Source: Pelobates cultripes (taxonomy: Eukaryota > Chordata > Amphibia > Anura > Pelobatidae). Taken from it: DNA of 64,000 nucleotides. The DNA lies in contig OW240920.1 of NCBI GenBank assembly GCA_933207985.1, forward strand, positions 126,914,180 to 126,978,179. Reading direction: 5' to 3'. Shown here in pieces: positions 1 through 10,145 of the stretch. Below the pieces are notes generated by a model that was not told where the DNA came from, did no database searches, and worked only from the letters and a program-made list of their open reading frames with translations. Within the stretch, counting starts at the first letter, position 1, and every line of letters starts with the position of its first letter. Both the position numbers and the translations under genes were made by a program.

Positions 1-799
1 ATTTGGTCATATTATATTGTAAGATATCCTATGCACATGATTCATCAACCAGTGGTCACTGACAGCAGGATCTTCCTTTTTTACAGATGATATTTTATTT
101 TTATTTTTATACACGTACATGATGCGGAGAGGAGAAGACAGCAAGACGCACAGCACCCCTACTGGCTCATAAATATAAACCTACTTAACTGGTCATTAGT
201 TGACAATATTTTTTTAAACCAGCAAGCAAACACCTTTAAACAAACATACAAACCAAAATTAAGCAATGTAATAAACATTTATAAACTCTCTATAAACTTG
301 ATCAGATTGCATTGCCTGTCACACCTCTCAGTTAGATGAGTTTTTCCAGCCTCCTCCCTCTTACTCACCCATCTCAGTTTCAGACCAGTCCACTAATGAC
401 AGAAACAGAGCATCATTGTTCAGCAGCAGAGGAGAGAGAAACCCGAGACCGGAGCCTGCTTTGCATGAATCACACTGATCAGACCTCTCTCCCCCCACAC
501 CTCCCCACCCCACCCACACGCCCCATCCTATCAGGATGTTCCAGTTGCACATGTGTAAATATGCCAGATATACCCAATGCACTTTTTTTTTTTTTTAGCA
601 TTCCTTGGGATAGGACACTGATTGGTTAGAACAGTTCCCCACCCTCATGGAGTGGGCGTGGAAAGCATAAGAAAAAAGAAGTAGGTAAATATGAATAATC
701 AAGGTGAGCTGAAATTCAGAGTAGGGTTTGAGGCATCATTAACTTTTTTGTTAATGAACCTACTTCAATGATATTTCATACAATGAATGCTTAACATAT
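1..799. other. No gene recognised; AT-rich flank with a C-rich stretch
   Basis: I see no conserved coding sequence. A pyrimidine-rich run with many CCCACAC steps lies near 485-530, followed by a T-run at 583-596. The open frames on either strand here have compositionally biased translations and no family motif. Confidence 0.5.
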
Positions 800-1160
800 G
801 GAGACTTGTTTGACTAGGTACGGAAGATGACATCTTTAACATAATTTCCATTTGCCGCCCTTGCAAAGTCGAGCTCTTTCAATTGCACTGTTCATAACAT
901 TAGTTAATGTTTGAAGCTCTAGTGCTCAAATTTTTGCACGGATATTCTACTTGATCTGATCAAGTGTACATGGATTGTTCACGTACACCTGCTCCTTCAG
1001 ATATCCCCACAGGAAGTAATCAGTAACAGAAAGGACGGGCAAAAGTGGCGGCCAATTAACTGGAGAATTATCGGCTTGCCGAACAGTTTGAAAATAAAAT
1101 TCCACAATTTTTACTTGTCGTTCCTTTGGGAAATTACCCACGATGAATCTTCCAAGTCTC
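800..1160 (-). pseudogene. Decayed mariner-superfamily transposase remnant
   Basis: Read on the minus strand, 947-1141 encodes a fused remnant. The upstream half (KERQVKIVEFYF) resembles the N-terminal helix of a mariner/IS630-type transposase. The downstream half (DYFLWGYLKEQVYV) is the well-known block after the last catalytic acid of these transposases. Past a stop, a frame-shifted continuation (FARAANGNYVKDVIFRT) resembles the family's C-terminal end. The catalytic core between the two halves is missing, so this is an internally deleted, dead copy. The family match is by motif recognition only. Confidence 0.6.
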
Positions 1161-1265
1161 AGTTATAAAATGTACCTGCAACAAAAAATTTAACTGACAA
1201 ACAATATATTTAGAAAAAATAAGCTACAGTAGAAAGAATTACTGCATCCAAAAGATGGTTGACAG

Positions 1266-1300
1266 CAGGTCCGGACTGGCCATCCGGCAAACGCCTGGTG
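1266..1300. repeat. Left-end-like sequence of a hAT-type element
   Basis: The start CAGGTCCGGACTGGCC closely matches the terminal repeat of the hAT-type elements at 42281 and 60472. No right end or 8-bp target duplication could be paired with it, so it may be a truncated copy. It precedes a CA-rich minisatellite, the same arrangement seen in related copies. Confidence 0.45.
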
Positions 1301-1616
1301 GGCTGCGATGGCCATGGGCCGAGGCCAACAGTCGAGATCTTTTGATCTCCCATGCCGGGTTTCTATCAAAATCCCTTTCCCTATAAAACTTCCCTAGCTG
1401 ATTCCCCTCAACGGAAGTGACGAGGGTAGGGAATTCTGGTAGGAGAATTTGAACACCGGCCTTGCAAGTGCCTACTAGGGCAGTTGGGGAGAGCAAAGAT
1501 CTCTCTCACCCACCCTTAGTTCCTGCAAAGCGAGGGAAAATTAAGCGCGGCAGGCAGAGTAACTTGACTCCAGCGGGCCACCAGAGAGTGCAGTGTCCCC
1601 CCTTCCTGAGGAAAAA

Positions 1617-2110
1617 GTAAGAACACACACACTGCACCCATTAACACACACACACACTGCACCTTTTCACTCACACACACTGCACCCCAACACACATAAA
1701 AACTGCACCCCTCAACACACACACACACACACACTGCACCCCTCCATACACAGCACCGCTCCACATGCAGCACCCCTCCCCACGTACAGCACCCATTTAC
1801 ACACACATCCCCTTCTTCTATAAACACACTGGATCCGCTACATGCACTGCACCACCTACACAAACTACATTCCAGAATACACACTACATCCCCTATACAC
1901 ACTCTGGTTCCCCTCTGCACACACTTGATCCCCTTTACACAAAAACAAGCACTCCCTTCCCTAACCACACACTCTCTACGGCACCTACACACACAATGTA
2001 ACCTATACACTACATCACCTATGCAACACTCACTGCATCCCCTATATACACACTATGGACCTTATAGACATGCACTACAGCACATATTTACACACACACT
2101 CTACAGCCCC
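1617..2110. repeat. CA-rich minisatellite (CACTGCACCC-type units)
   Basis: This is a degenerate array of ACACAC runs alternating with CTGCACCC or CTACAYCCC-like blocks. It is open in several frames on both strands because it lacks stop triplets, so the long His/Thr-rich or Cys/Val-rich translations are artefacts. Confidence 0.85.
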
Positions 2111-2560
2111 AAGCCACACAATAAACACAACTAAAACCAAAATACAAAAACACCACCAGCAGCTCAGTCTACACACATGCAATCCTACATGTAGCCTCCA
2201 AACACATGTACCTCTTTTCTCTTGACTTCTGGAATCCCACTTATGTAGATACCAGAGACAAGTCACAAGAAAACGCAGCACAAGCGTGTCATTACATTTT
2301 CTTGTTCTGCGCAGAACAAATGCAAAACCTTTTTCTCATGTGAGAGCTCTTCAGCAGGACTCTGCACATATGTTTCCTTGGGAGAGCGTTGAACCAACAT
2401 GAGAGGAGCATGCTTGTCATTAGTGATATCACCGGCCACCCTCTTGCCCCACCCCTTTGCCACTGGGTCGCTGCCCGGGACACTTTTCTCTACAGGTTAC
2501 ATAGTAGTACATAGTTCCTGGATTGTCCCTTTAATTGTGTGAGTGGTAACATTGTGTCTT
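2111..2560. other. Nothing recognised except a short T2-like repeat end
   Basis: Unique-looking sequence. A short GATTGTCCCTTTAA at 2521-2534 resembles the end of a T2-type MITE, but no matching start was found. Confidence 0.4.
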
Positions 2561-2561
2561 T

Positions 2562-3105
2562 ATACACTGCCTGGCCAAAAAACAAGTCGCCACCTGGATT
2601 TAACTAAGCAAATAGGTAAGCGCCTCCTATAGGATAGTTACTGCATGGGCGATTATCTTTCAGCTGGCAGCAAGTTATTTAACCCCAACTGATGCAATGA
2701 GTAGCTTCTCATTTCTTAAGCAACCATGTCAAAAGACATATCCCATGGTCGTGGAAAAGATGTTAGTCTGTTTGAGAAGGGTCAAATTATTGGCATCCAT
2801 CAAGCAGAGAAAACATCTAAGGAGATCGCAGAAACTACTAAAATTGGGGTAAGAACTGTCCAAAGCATTATTAAAAACTGGGAGGATAGTGGGGAACCAC
2901 CAGTGATGGGTACATTAGGGTAAGAAGAGAGGCAGATGAAGTGATGCACCCATCATGCCTACTGCCTAATGGCCTGTGGGGGCAGTGCTATGATCTGGGG
3001 TTGCTGCAGTTGGTCAGGTCTAGGTCCTGCATCATTATGTGCCCAAAGAATGAGGTTAGCTGACTACCTGAATATACAGAATGACCAGGTTATTCCATCA
3101 ATGTG
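2562..3105 (+). mobile_element. Internally deleted Tc1-like transposon
   Basis: The start (TACACTGCCTGGCCAAAAAA) is typical of Tc1-like termini. 2726-2923 encodes the transposase N-terminus, with a paired-like helix-turn-helix: SLFEKGQIIGIHQ, then KEIAETTKIGVRTVQSIIKNW. About 40 bp downstream, at 2960-3090 in another frame, the conserved block GGSAMIWGCCSW...GLGP of the catalytic domain appears. About half of the transposase between these blocks is gone, so the copy is inactive. The right terminus is not clear. Confidence 0.75.
2726..2923 (+). pseudogene. Tc1-like transposase N-terminal DNA-binding domain (dead)
   Basis: A 65-codon frame starting with ATG and ending in TAA shortly after the first helix-turn-helix. 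Tc1 transposases are about 340 residues, so this is roughly one fifth of the protein. The catalytic DDE triad is not present in this frame. Confidence 0.7.
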
Positions 3106-3252
3106 CAGCTCCCCTCCTGCCTGTGTGTAGCGTGGTCGAGTGGTCTCTCAGTAAGTGCTCACTAAGAGAGCAATTCCTGTCATACCGGGATGCAGCCCCC
3201 CGTGTTCTCCCTGTCATGAGGGAGCCCAAGAGGTGGCCTGCTGGCCATCTAA

Positions 3253-3470
3253 AGAACCCACGGCGGGTGGCTGTGTTCCGGCAAAGACAGCGAGGGAGCT
3301 GTGTTCTCCCTGCTCTGCTCCCTCACACGCCGTTTGCTGATGCCGGGTGCCAGAATATGATGTTATATTCCGGCTCCCGGCATCAATAGACAGCCCGCGC
3401 GGCACGAGGGAGCAGAGTAGGGAGAACACAACTCCCTCGCCGTCTCTGCCAGAACACAGCCGCCCACCGC
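3253..3470. repeat. Imperfect palindrome (about 105-bp arms)
   Basis: The two halves are imperfect reverse complements centred near 3358-3366 (GAATATGATGTTATATTC). The left arm runs GCGGGTGGCTGTGTTCC... and the right arm ends ...GAACACAGCCGCCCACCGC. The same architecture, with centre GAATATGACGTCATATTC, lies inside the hAT element at 42281-43446, so this is probably the core of a related element. The TG array that follows fits this. Confidence 0.7.
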
Positions 3471-3529
3471 ACTGGACCCCAGGAACAGATCTAGGCCAGC
3501 TCTCAAGGTAGGAAGGCTGGGTAGATGTC

Positions 3530-3900
3530 TGTGAGTGTATGTCTGAATGTGTGTGTGTCTGTGAGTTTTTGTGTGTGTGTCTGTGAGTTTTTGTGTGTGT
3601 GTCTGAATGTGTGTGTGTATGTCTGAATGTGGGTGTGTCTGTGAGTGTATGTGTGTGTGTGTGTGTATGCGTCTGAGTGTCTGTCTGGAGTGTGTGTTTG
3701 TATGTGTTTGTGAGTGTATGTATATGAGTGTATGTGTGTGTCTGTTAGTGCATGTGTATGTCTGTATGTCTGTGTGTGTGTATCTATGTGTGTCTGTATG
3801 TATGGGTCTCTGTGTATATCTGTGTGTGTGTGTATGTATGTGTGTGTCTGTATGTATGTGTCTGAATGTGTATCTGTTTGTCTGCATGTGTGTGGGGGTG
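3530..3900. repeat. TG-rich minisatellite
   Basis: Degenerate array of TGTGTGTCTG / AATGTGTGTG units. The Cys/Val-rich and His/Thr-rich open frames over it (up to about 200 codons) are products of the repeat. It ends near 3995 with CTAGTTACACCTCTG, which looks like a terminal repeat of another hAT-type element. Confidence 0.85.
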
Positions 3901-4170
3901 GGGACGTGTATGGGGGCGGGGACGTATGGGTTGGGAAGTAGATGTAAGGGAGGGCCCTGGGACAATTTTCGCACCCGGGCCCTGTGGTTTCTAGTTACAC
4001 CTCTGCTAGCACAGCATTCCTAACAGTTCCTGTAAAGAGACATCTAAAGTCTAAACATACTTTATTGCACATTCTGTTTAATTTAGAATGTCTTACCTTC
4101 TGCCCTGTTAATAGTCTTCTAGAGCCTGCAGGAGCATCCTGTGTGTTATTAAAGTTCAATTTCTAGAACA

Positions 4171-4638
4171 TTAAAGGACCACTCTAGGCACCCAGACCAC
4201 TTCAGCTTAATGAAGTGGTCTGGGTGCCAGGTCCGCTAGGGTTAACCCATTTTTTAATAAACATAGCAGTTTCAGAGAAACTGCTATGTTTATCAATGGG
4301 TTAAGCCTTCCCCCTATTCCCTCTAGTGGCTGTCTCATTGACAGCCGCTAGAGGCGCTTCTGCTTCTCACTTCACTGCGAAAGAGCGCCAAAGCTATGGA
4401 AAGCATATGACGACCATAGACTGGCTGAAAAGTAGCCTTGCCGCTGCGCGATTCAGTCGGGCGGGCGCAACGGAGGAGGAGAGGAGTCAGAGAGCTCTCC
4501 TACCAGCTGGAAAAAGGTAAGTTTTTTCCCCTTTCCCTTCCAGAGCTGGCGGAGGGGGGGACCGGGTGGGGGCACCCTCAGGGCACTATAGTGCCAGGAA
4601 AACGAGTATGTTTTCCTGGCACTATAGTGGTCCTTTAA
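4171..4638. mobile_element. T2/Kolobok-like MITE
   Basis: Bounded by TTAAAGGACCACT at the left and AGTGGTCCTTTAA at the right, with sub-terminal hairpins (GGCACCCAGACCACTTC... folding on GAAGTGGTCTGGGTGCC). The TTAA at each edge serves as target duplication. No coding capacity. Confidence 0.85.
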
Positions 4639-4651
4639 ATGAAAAAAAAGT

Positions 4652-5198
4652 TTAAAGGGACACTATAGTCACCTGAACAACTTAATGAAGCAGTTTTGGT
4701 TTATAGAACATGCCCCTGCAGCCTCACTGCTTGATCCTCTGCCATTTAGGAGTTAAATCCCTTTGTTTATGAACCCTAGTCACACCTCCCTGCATGTGAC
4801 TTGCACAGCCTTCCATAAACACTTCCTGTAAAGAGAGCCCTATTTAGGCTTTCTTTATTTTAAGTTCTGTTTAATTAAGATTTTCTTATCCCCTGCTATG
4901 TTAATAGCTTGCTAGACCCTGCAAGAGCCTCCTGTATGTGATTAAAGTTCAATTTAGAGATTGAGATACAATTATTTAAGGTAAATTACATCTGTTCGAA
5001 AGTGAAACCAGTTTTTTTTCATGCAGGCTCTGTCAATCATAGCCAGGGGAGGTGTGGCTAGGGCTGTATAAACAGAAACAAAGTGATTTAACTCCTGAAT
5101 GGCAGTGAATTGAGCAGTGAAATTGCAGGGGAATGATCTATACACTAAAACTGCTTTATTTAGCAAAAGTAATTTAGGTGACTATAGTGTTCCTTTAA
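4652..5198. mobile_element. T2/Kolobok-like MITE, 547 bp
   Basis: Starts TTAAAGGGACACTATAGTC and ends GACTATAGTGTTCCTTTAA. It is nearly collinear with the copy at 33181-33742 and with the outer element of the nested stack at 41028-46727. It sits 13 bp downstream of the preceding MITE. Confidence 0.9.
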
Positions 5199-5640
5199 AG
5201 TAAGTCATCATCTGATAAATAATTGAAATAATTTTTTTCATGCAGGTTGTGTGAGTCACAGCCAGGGGAGGTGTGGCTAGGGCTGCATTAACAACACAAA
5301 GGTGATTTAAAGGGACACTCCAGGCACCCAGATCATTTCTGCCTATTGAAGGGGTCTGGGTGCCAACTCCCACCACCCTTAACCCTGCAAGTGTAATTAT
5401 TGCAGTTTTTATAAACTGCAATAATTACCTTGCACTGTTAAGTCCTCCTCTAGTGGCTGTCTATCTATTGAATAAAGCTTTCCTATGGGGAGGTCTAATG
5501 CGCAGCCATTGCTGCGCATGTGTATTAGATCTCCCCCGCTGGCTGGGGAGGAGAGTAGGCGGAGCCTGACCCAGCACTGTGGGACATCGGCGCTGGACTC
5601 AGGTAAGTCACTGAAGGGGTTTTGAAAATGTTATTCAAAG
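5199..5640. mobile_element. Partial MITE interrupted by a second, truncated MITE
   Basis: 5216-5306 matches the right half of the 4652-type element (TTTTTTCATGCAGGTTGTG, then GCCAGGGGAGGTGTGGCTAG). At 5307 a TTAAAGGGACACTCCAGG end begins a different subfamily, related to 37678-38306 and 41531-42130. It runs to about 5630 and has lost its right end. Confidence 0.7.
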
Positions 5641-5812
5641 TTGTAATTTGCAGAAAGTTGACAGGTCCTATTTAACAGAAGTTGATTGATGGAACATGAC
5701 AATGACCCAAAACAGGAGAATAAATTAACAGCAGAAGGTTTATTCTGAAATGACCACTTGGGAGTCCAGGCCTCAGTCCAACTGGCATGATGTGTCATAG
5801 TTAAAGGTAGAT

Positions 5813-6176
5813 TTAAAGGAACACCATAATTTTACATACCTAACTCTATAGTTTTACATACCTTTTCTCCATTGCTGCAGTGTTCTGTCCGCGGCCACTC
5901 CATTGCTGAGATCTTCAATCCTGATGATCTCGGTCAAACCATTGATTCTCACTCTAAATGTGCATGCACTTTAATTCCTTTGCTCTGTTCTCACAGGGAT
6001 GCACCTGCAGTGGCCGTCAGGAAGACAGACACAAGAGGTTTGTTTAACCAAGCAATGTAAACATTGCAGTTACTACAAAACTGCAATGTTACTTTGCAAA
6101 GTTAAAACTAAAGGGCCGCTTGCACCCAGACCACTGCATTGAGAGATGGCCTGGACGCTCTCAGTGGTCCTTTCAA
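5813..6176. mobile_element. T2-like MITE, diverged
   Basis: Starts TTAAAGGAACACCATAA, contains the hairpin AATGTAAACATTGCAGTT / AACTGCAATGTT, and ends near AGTGGTCCTTTCAA. The right terminal TTAA is mutated. Confidence 0.65.
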
Positions 6177-6386
6177 GGCAACCATTCATGCACAGGAAGT
6201 AATAATTAGTAACAATCTGAAACATTATGGCAGTGGTTTAAAAGTTCTCATGACCTTTGTGCAAGGCACGTCAATGGCCGCGATGTTTAATTGAAGCAGC
6301 TACCGTCTATTAAGGAATCATTGAATTAACAATTTTATTAATAAATTTGACAAGACAGCTCCAGAGTCTGGACCGTCTCCTCAACC

Positions 6387-7136
6387 TTAAAGGGATTGTA
6401 TAGTGTTAGGAATAGAAATATGTAATAATAACACTACAGTGCTCTCTGGTCTCACCCTCCCTCACATAAAGGGTTCAAAAACTATAATTTTACTCACCCA
6501 ATTCCAGCACCAATCTCCCTCTGCGCTTTGATTGGTGCTCTGCCTCCTCTGACGTCATCAGATGGAGAAATCTAATGCGCATGAGCGGCAAGTGCATTAA
6601 GCCATGCCCATAGGAAAACACTGAATCAGTGCTTTCCAGTGAGGATTTTACCGACACTGGACGTCCTCATGCAGAGCATCAGTTAGGCAACCTAGAGTCC
6701 GGTAATATCCCTCCACTACAGGCTGTCTTAGCACTGCAGTGTAAACATCAACAAGAGGACATAGTCTTAAAGGGGCAAAGGTTTAAAAATAATTTCAGGA
6801 AGTATTACTTTACTGAGAGGGTAGTGGATGCATGGAATAGCCTTCCAGCTGAAGTGGTAGAGGTTAACACAGTGAGGGAGCTTAAGCATGCGTGGGATAT
6901 GCATAAGGCTATCCTAGCTATAAGATAAGGGTAGGGACTAACGAAAGTATTTAGAAAATTGGTCAGACTAGATGGGCCAAATGGTTCTTATCTGCCGTCA
7001 CATTCTATGCTTTAACATTGCAGTTTATTAAAACTGAAATCTTTTACATTGCAAGACTAAATGGGCCAGGGACACTGCACCCAGACCACTTCAATGAGAT
7101 GGCGCAGTCTGGGTGCCTATAGTGTATCTTTAAAAA
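6387..7136. mobile_element. T2-like MITE carrying a LINE-tail insertion
   Basis: The left end TTAAAGGGATTGTATAGTG and a right end CTATAGTGTATCTTTAA bracket a composite. MITE sequence runs to about 6680 and resumes near 7013 (TTAACATTGCAGTTTATTAAA). Between them lies the non-LTR tail described at 6690-7012. Confidence 0.65.
6690..7012 (+). mobile_element. 3' fragment of a non-LTR retrotransposon
   Basis: The + frame at 6770-6925 encodes RFKNNFRKYYFTERVV, then AWNSLPAEVVEVNTV. This RVV..WNSLP.EVV motif is common at the C-terminus of LINE ORF2 proteins and their derivatives. The following stretch GACTAGATGGGCCAAATGG is a recurrent 3' tail in amphibian repeats as I recall it. Only about 50 codons remain. 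The exact clade is not assigned. Confidence 0.55.
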
Positions 7137-7480
7137 AATACTATATTGTTAGGAATACGTTATCATTTTAACTACCACCGGTCCAGCTGCACTGGGAACT
7201 GCACGCTGTAGGGGCCCATCGGGTAGTCCATGCACTTAGAACCTGATGAATATTTCTGAACAGGGGTCCTTTAATGGTGTGATCGGGACCCTGTAGTATT
7301 GGCAGCCAGTGCTAGGAGGAAGTGAGTGCAGGCCACTTCCTCCCAACTTCATACAGAGTGACCAAGTGGGTAGCGAAGAGAGGAGGAGGCAGACACCCAT
7401 CAGCCAGCCGCAGGACCCCAAGGAAGCCACTGCCCTGCAAATAAAAAGTATGTTAACAGGAGGGTGGCTAAAAATAAAAA
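7137..7480. other. Diverged repeat debris, no gene
   Basis: Begins AATACTATATTGTTAGGAATACG, reminiscent of a MITE start. The remainder is not recognised and has no conserved coding frame. Confidence 0.4.
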
Positions 7481-7489
7481 ATTTTTGGC

Positions 7490-8010
7490 ATGTGTGTATC
7501 TATGTGTGGGTGTGTCTGTGTGTATGTGTCAATATGTATCTGTATGTGTGTCAATGTGTATTTGTGTGTGTTTCTCCATTTGTATATGTATCTGTATAAA
7601 TATGTACATAGGTGTATATGAGCATTCATCCCAAGAATCAAACGCCACTTCTACATGCAGGCACACCATTGCAATCAAACACAAATATTACATACAAACA
7701 CATCGCTGCAGTCAAACGCCCAAATTATACTTAAACACACTGCTTCATTCAAACATTAGTAATACACACAAATCTACACCCACATTTAAAAGCCAACACT
7801 ACATACAAACACGCCAATGCATATAAACACAAACACACCCCTGTATTAAAATGCCAAAATTATACACGAACACCCTTCATTCAAAACCAACACTACACAC
7901 AAAAATACACCTGCATTTAAAAGCTAACATTAGATAGAATGACAGTGGCAATGGTACATACAAATGCACCCGTACATTAACACACATACTCTATTAAAAA
8001 ACATGGTAAC
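7490..8010. repeat. TG-rich then CA/CATTCAAAC-rich low-complexity arrays
   Basis: 7490-7620 is a TGTGTGTCTRTATG-type array. 7620-8010 is a looser array of AACACA, CATTCAAA and TACATACAAACAC units. No coding signal beyond repeat-derived frames. Confidence 0.75.
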
Positions 8011-8169
8011 TTTAAGTGCACAAATACAACCTTGCAAGAATGAGCAAATGGCATGGCATTGTACAAGTTGTACCATAGATGGGGATCTACCTTTTTTGCC
8101 ACCTCATTTCAGGGGGTTCACCCATTGATAAATGTGTGTGTGTGTGTGTATGCACAATACAAGTACATT

Positions 8170-8173
<4 letters not shown>

Positions 8174-8212
<39 letters not shown>
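8174..8212. repeat. (AT)n microsatellite
   Basis: About 19 perfect AT dinucleotides, flanked by AT-rich sequence. Confidence 0.95.
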
Positions 8213-8214
<2 letters not shown>

Positions 8215-8429
8215 AATATTACATATTTAAAAATATTATTTATTTACACTGTTTTCATACGTGTAACTTCCCACTGCAATTTTTGTTTTTGTTTACATTA
8301 AATATTAATAACATGTGCTAGCTATGCATACTGAAATAAAAAATACATTCAAACATTATTTTTCAGGACACCCAAAATACTCAGATTCTGGTGAGTTGTT
8401 TTTTTTTTATAACATTGCTTCGTAGTAAA

Positions 8430-8790
8430 TAGGTTAAATTTACACACCAAGCACCATAACCACTACAGCAGACTGTAGTAACCAACTATGGGTAAACTAA
8501 AGAGAGATGTCCTTTAACTCACAAGATCAGCTGACACTCTCAAGTAGTGTGCTAGCCCTCCGCTGCACGGCTTAGCTCAGGAGAGCTAACTAACTCCCGC
8601 TTAAGACGTTGGAGGTTTTGCCACGAATAGTGGATGCAGGTAGTGGACCCCAGGTATGATATTAAAACATTCTAAAACGGTTTGACTCCTTGCAACGGTG
8701 GGAGGGGGAGGACACTCCTGGCACCATAACCACTACAGCGAGCTATAATGGTTATTTGGTGCTTGAAGTATTTCGTTAAGAAATGTACAG
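8430..8790. repeat. Fragments of T2-like MITEs
   Basis: Two partial hairpins of the CACCATAACCACTACAG... class occur at 8451-8510 and 8711-8775. The same core is found at 52400, 14290-14582 and 57660-57730. Termini are incomplete. An A/T-rich low-complexity tract follows at 8795-8880. Confidence 0.55.
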
Positions 8791-9180
8791 TTATTATAAT
8801 TTTTTTTATAAAAAAAATAAAAAATAAAAAAAATAAAAAAAAAATATTAAAAATAATAATTCACAGATAATGAATAATATAATGAATCCTGATAGTGCCC
8901 CACGTCCTAATTTTTCGACGGCTAATTCCCATCGTGTTTTATAAATGAAAGCCAGCAATATATTTTACATCACAAACTGCTAGACTGCTTTTTGTTGTTG
9001 TTTTTTTTTTTTTTGCTTTTCACTCTAATTGTGTGATAACTATTAATACACATGAGACAATTTAAATACTGATTAAACATGAGAACACCAGTAACTCCTG
9101 AAGCTCTTATTGAAAGTGAGAAACTATCCCTCAGAGGTCACAGGTCAGGTTACATTGTTACATTTTTTGGCAAGGGCCTG

Positions 9181-9407
9181 GTATGCTGTTTCCTGTCGTT
9201 GCCCCACTCAATATGGCCGCTTGGTCCGGTCACTGACGTCACTGGCGGCGTGATGTACATGGCTCTCTAGAAAGGGAAGTGATTCATTTTTTTTTTTTTT
9301 TATGTAGTTATTCATTACCCCGTCTCTAGCCATGTGACAGCGCCGGCTCTGCCCCTTGTGTCCGGAGCACTCAGCCATTGCCATCCCTGGTTGCTGTCTG
9401 CCTCGCC
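9181..9407 (+). promoter_or_regulatory. Putative irak1 promoter region with a CRE palindrome
   Basis: The sequence immediately upstream of the irak1 start is richer in CpG than its surroundings. It contains a perfect TGACGTCA cAMP-response element at 9234-9241, and ATATGGCCGC, a possible YY1-type site, at 9211-9220. A T-run at 9287-9301 lies between these sites and the start codon. The transcription start is not known; the promoter role is inferred from position and motif content. Confidence 0.4.
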
Positions 9408-9519
9408 ATGTCTGGGGGCTCCCTGGAGGAGCTCTTCCTCTACAAAGTGCCCTCTTACACCATGTGCAGGTTCTGGGACGTCATGGACTCCCTGGATGAC
9501 TCAGTCTGGAAGAGATTTG
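9408..9519 (+). CDS. irak1: IRAK1-like kinase, first coding exon (death-domain start)
   Basis: ATG at 9408 (G at -3) opens 37 codons that end in a split codon at a consensus donor, G|GTGAGT. The peptide includes LFLYKVPSYTMCRFWDVMDS, which aligns with the start of human IRAK1 (FLYEVPPWVMCRFYKVMDA as I recall it). The conserved MCRF separates it from IRAK2 and IRAK4. IRAK1 is a death-domain Ser/Thr kinase that relays Toll-like and IL-1 receptor signals from MyD88 through IRAK4 to TRAF6. This exon carries only the first helices of the death domain. The ProST region and kinase exons are not visible anywhere in the window, and emd follows on the same strand. The rest may be lost in the gap at 11096 or misplaced by scaffolding. 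The family call is strong; gene integrity is unknown. Confidence 0.75.
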
Positions 9520-9639
9520 GTGAGTTCCAACAAATCACAGCGATTCCTTTCCCCCCCTGCAGCTGTCACCTGGGGGGAAGCACTGATCATAGTGGCCCCT
9601 AGGGAGTGAGAATAGGGGTCCTGTGGACATTGGCTCAGT

Positions 9640-10145
9640 GACAAGATCCAGGCTCCAGAGAGTGCTGGCCATGGGTGATACCAGAGGGTGCTGGCCATGG
9701 GTGATACCAGACAGTGCTGGCCATGGGTGATACCAGACAGTGCCGGCCATGGGTGATACCAGACAGTGCCGGCCATGGGTGATACCAGAGAGTGCCGGCC
9801 ATGGGTGATGCCAGAGGGTGCCGGCCATGGGTGATGCCAGAGGGTGCCGGCCATGGGTGATGCCAGAGGGTGCCGGCCATGGGTGATGCCAGAGGGTGCC
9901 GGCCATGGGTGATGCCAGAGGGTGCCGGCCATGGGTGATGCCAGAGGGTGCCGGCCATGGGTGATGCCAGAGGGTGCTGGCCATGGGTGATGCCAGAGGG
10001 TGCTGGCCATGGGTGATGCCTGAGGGTGCTGGGCATGGGTGATGCCAGGGAGTGCTGGGCATGGGTGATGCCAGAGAGTGCTGGGCATGGGTGACCGAGA
10101 GAGAGCACTTTCATGGGTGACCCAGGGAGTGCTGGTCATGGGTGA
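9640..10145. repeat. 26-bp minisatellite in irak1 intron 1, about 18 copies
   Basis: Units of the form GGCCATGGGTGATGCCAGAG plus GGTGCT, with ACCAGACAGTGC and GGGCATGG variants towards the edges and a homogenised centre (9790-10000). It starts about 120 bp after the exon 1 donor. Because 26 is not a multiple of three and the unit has no stop, all three minus frames stay open for 160-210 codons. These are not genes. Confidence 0.95.

Noticed and set aside
9501..10139. Minus-strand open frames of 212, 175 and 159 codons rich in His, Pro, Ser and Trp
   Set aside because: They are translations of the 26-bp minisatellite, which lacks stops in all three frames. The same peptide reappears shifted in each frame.
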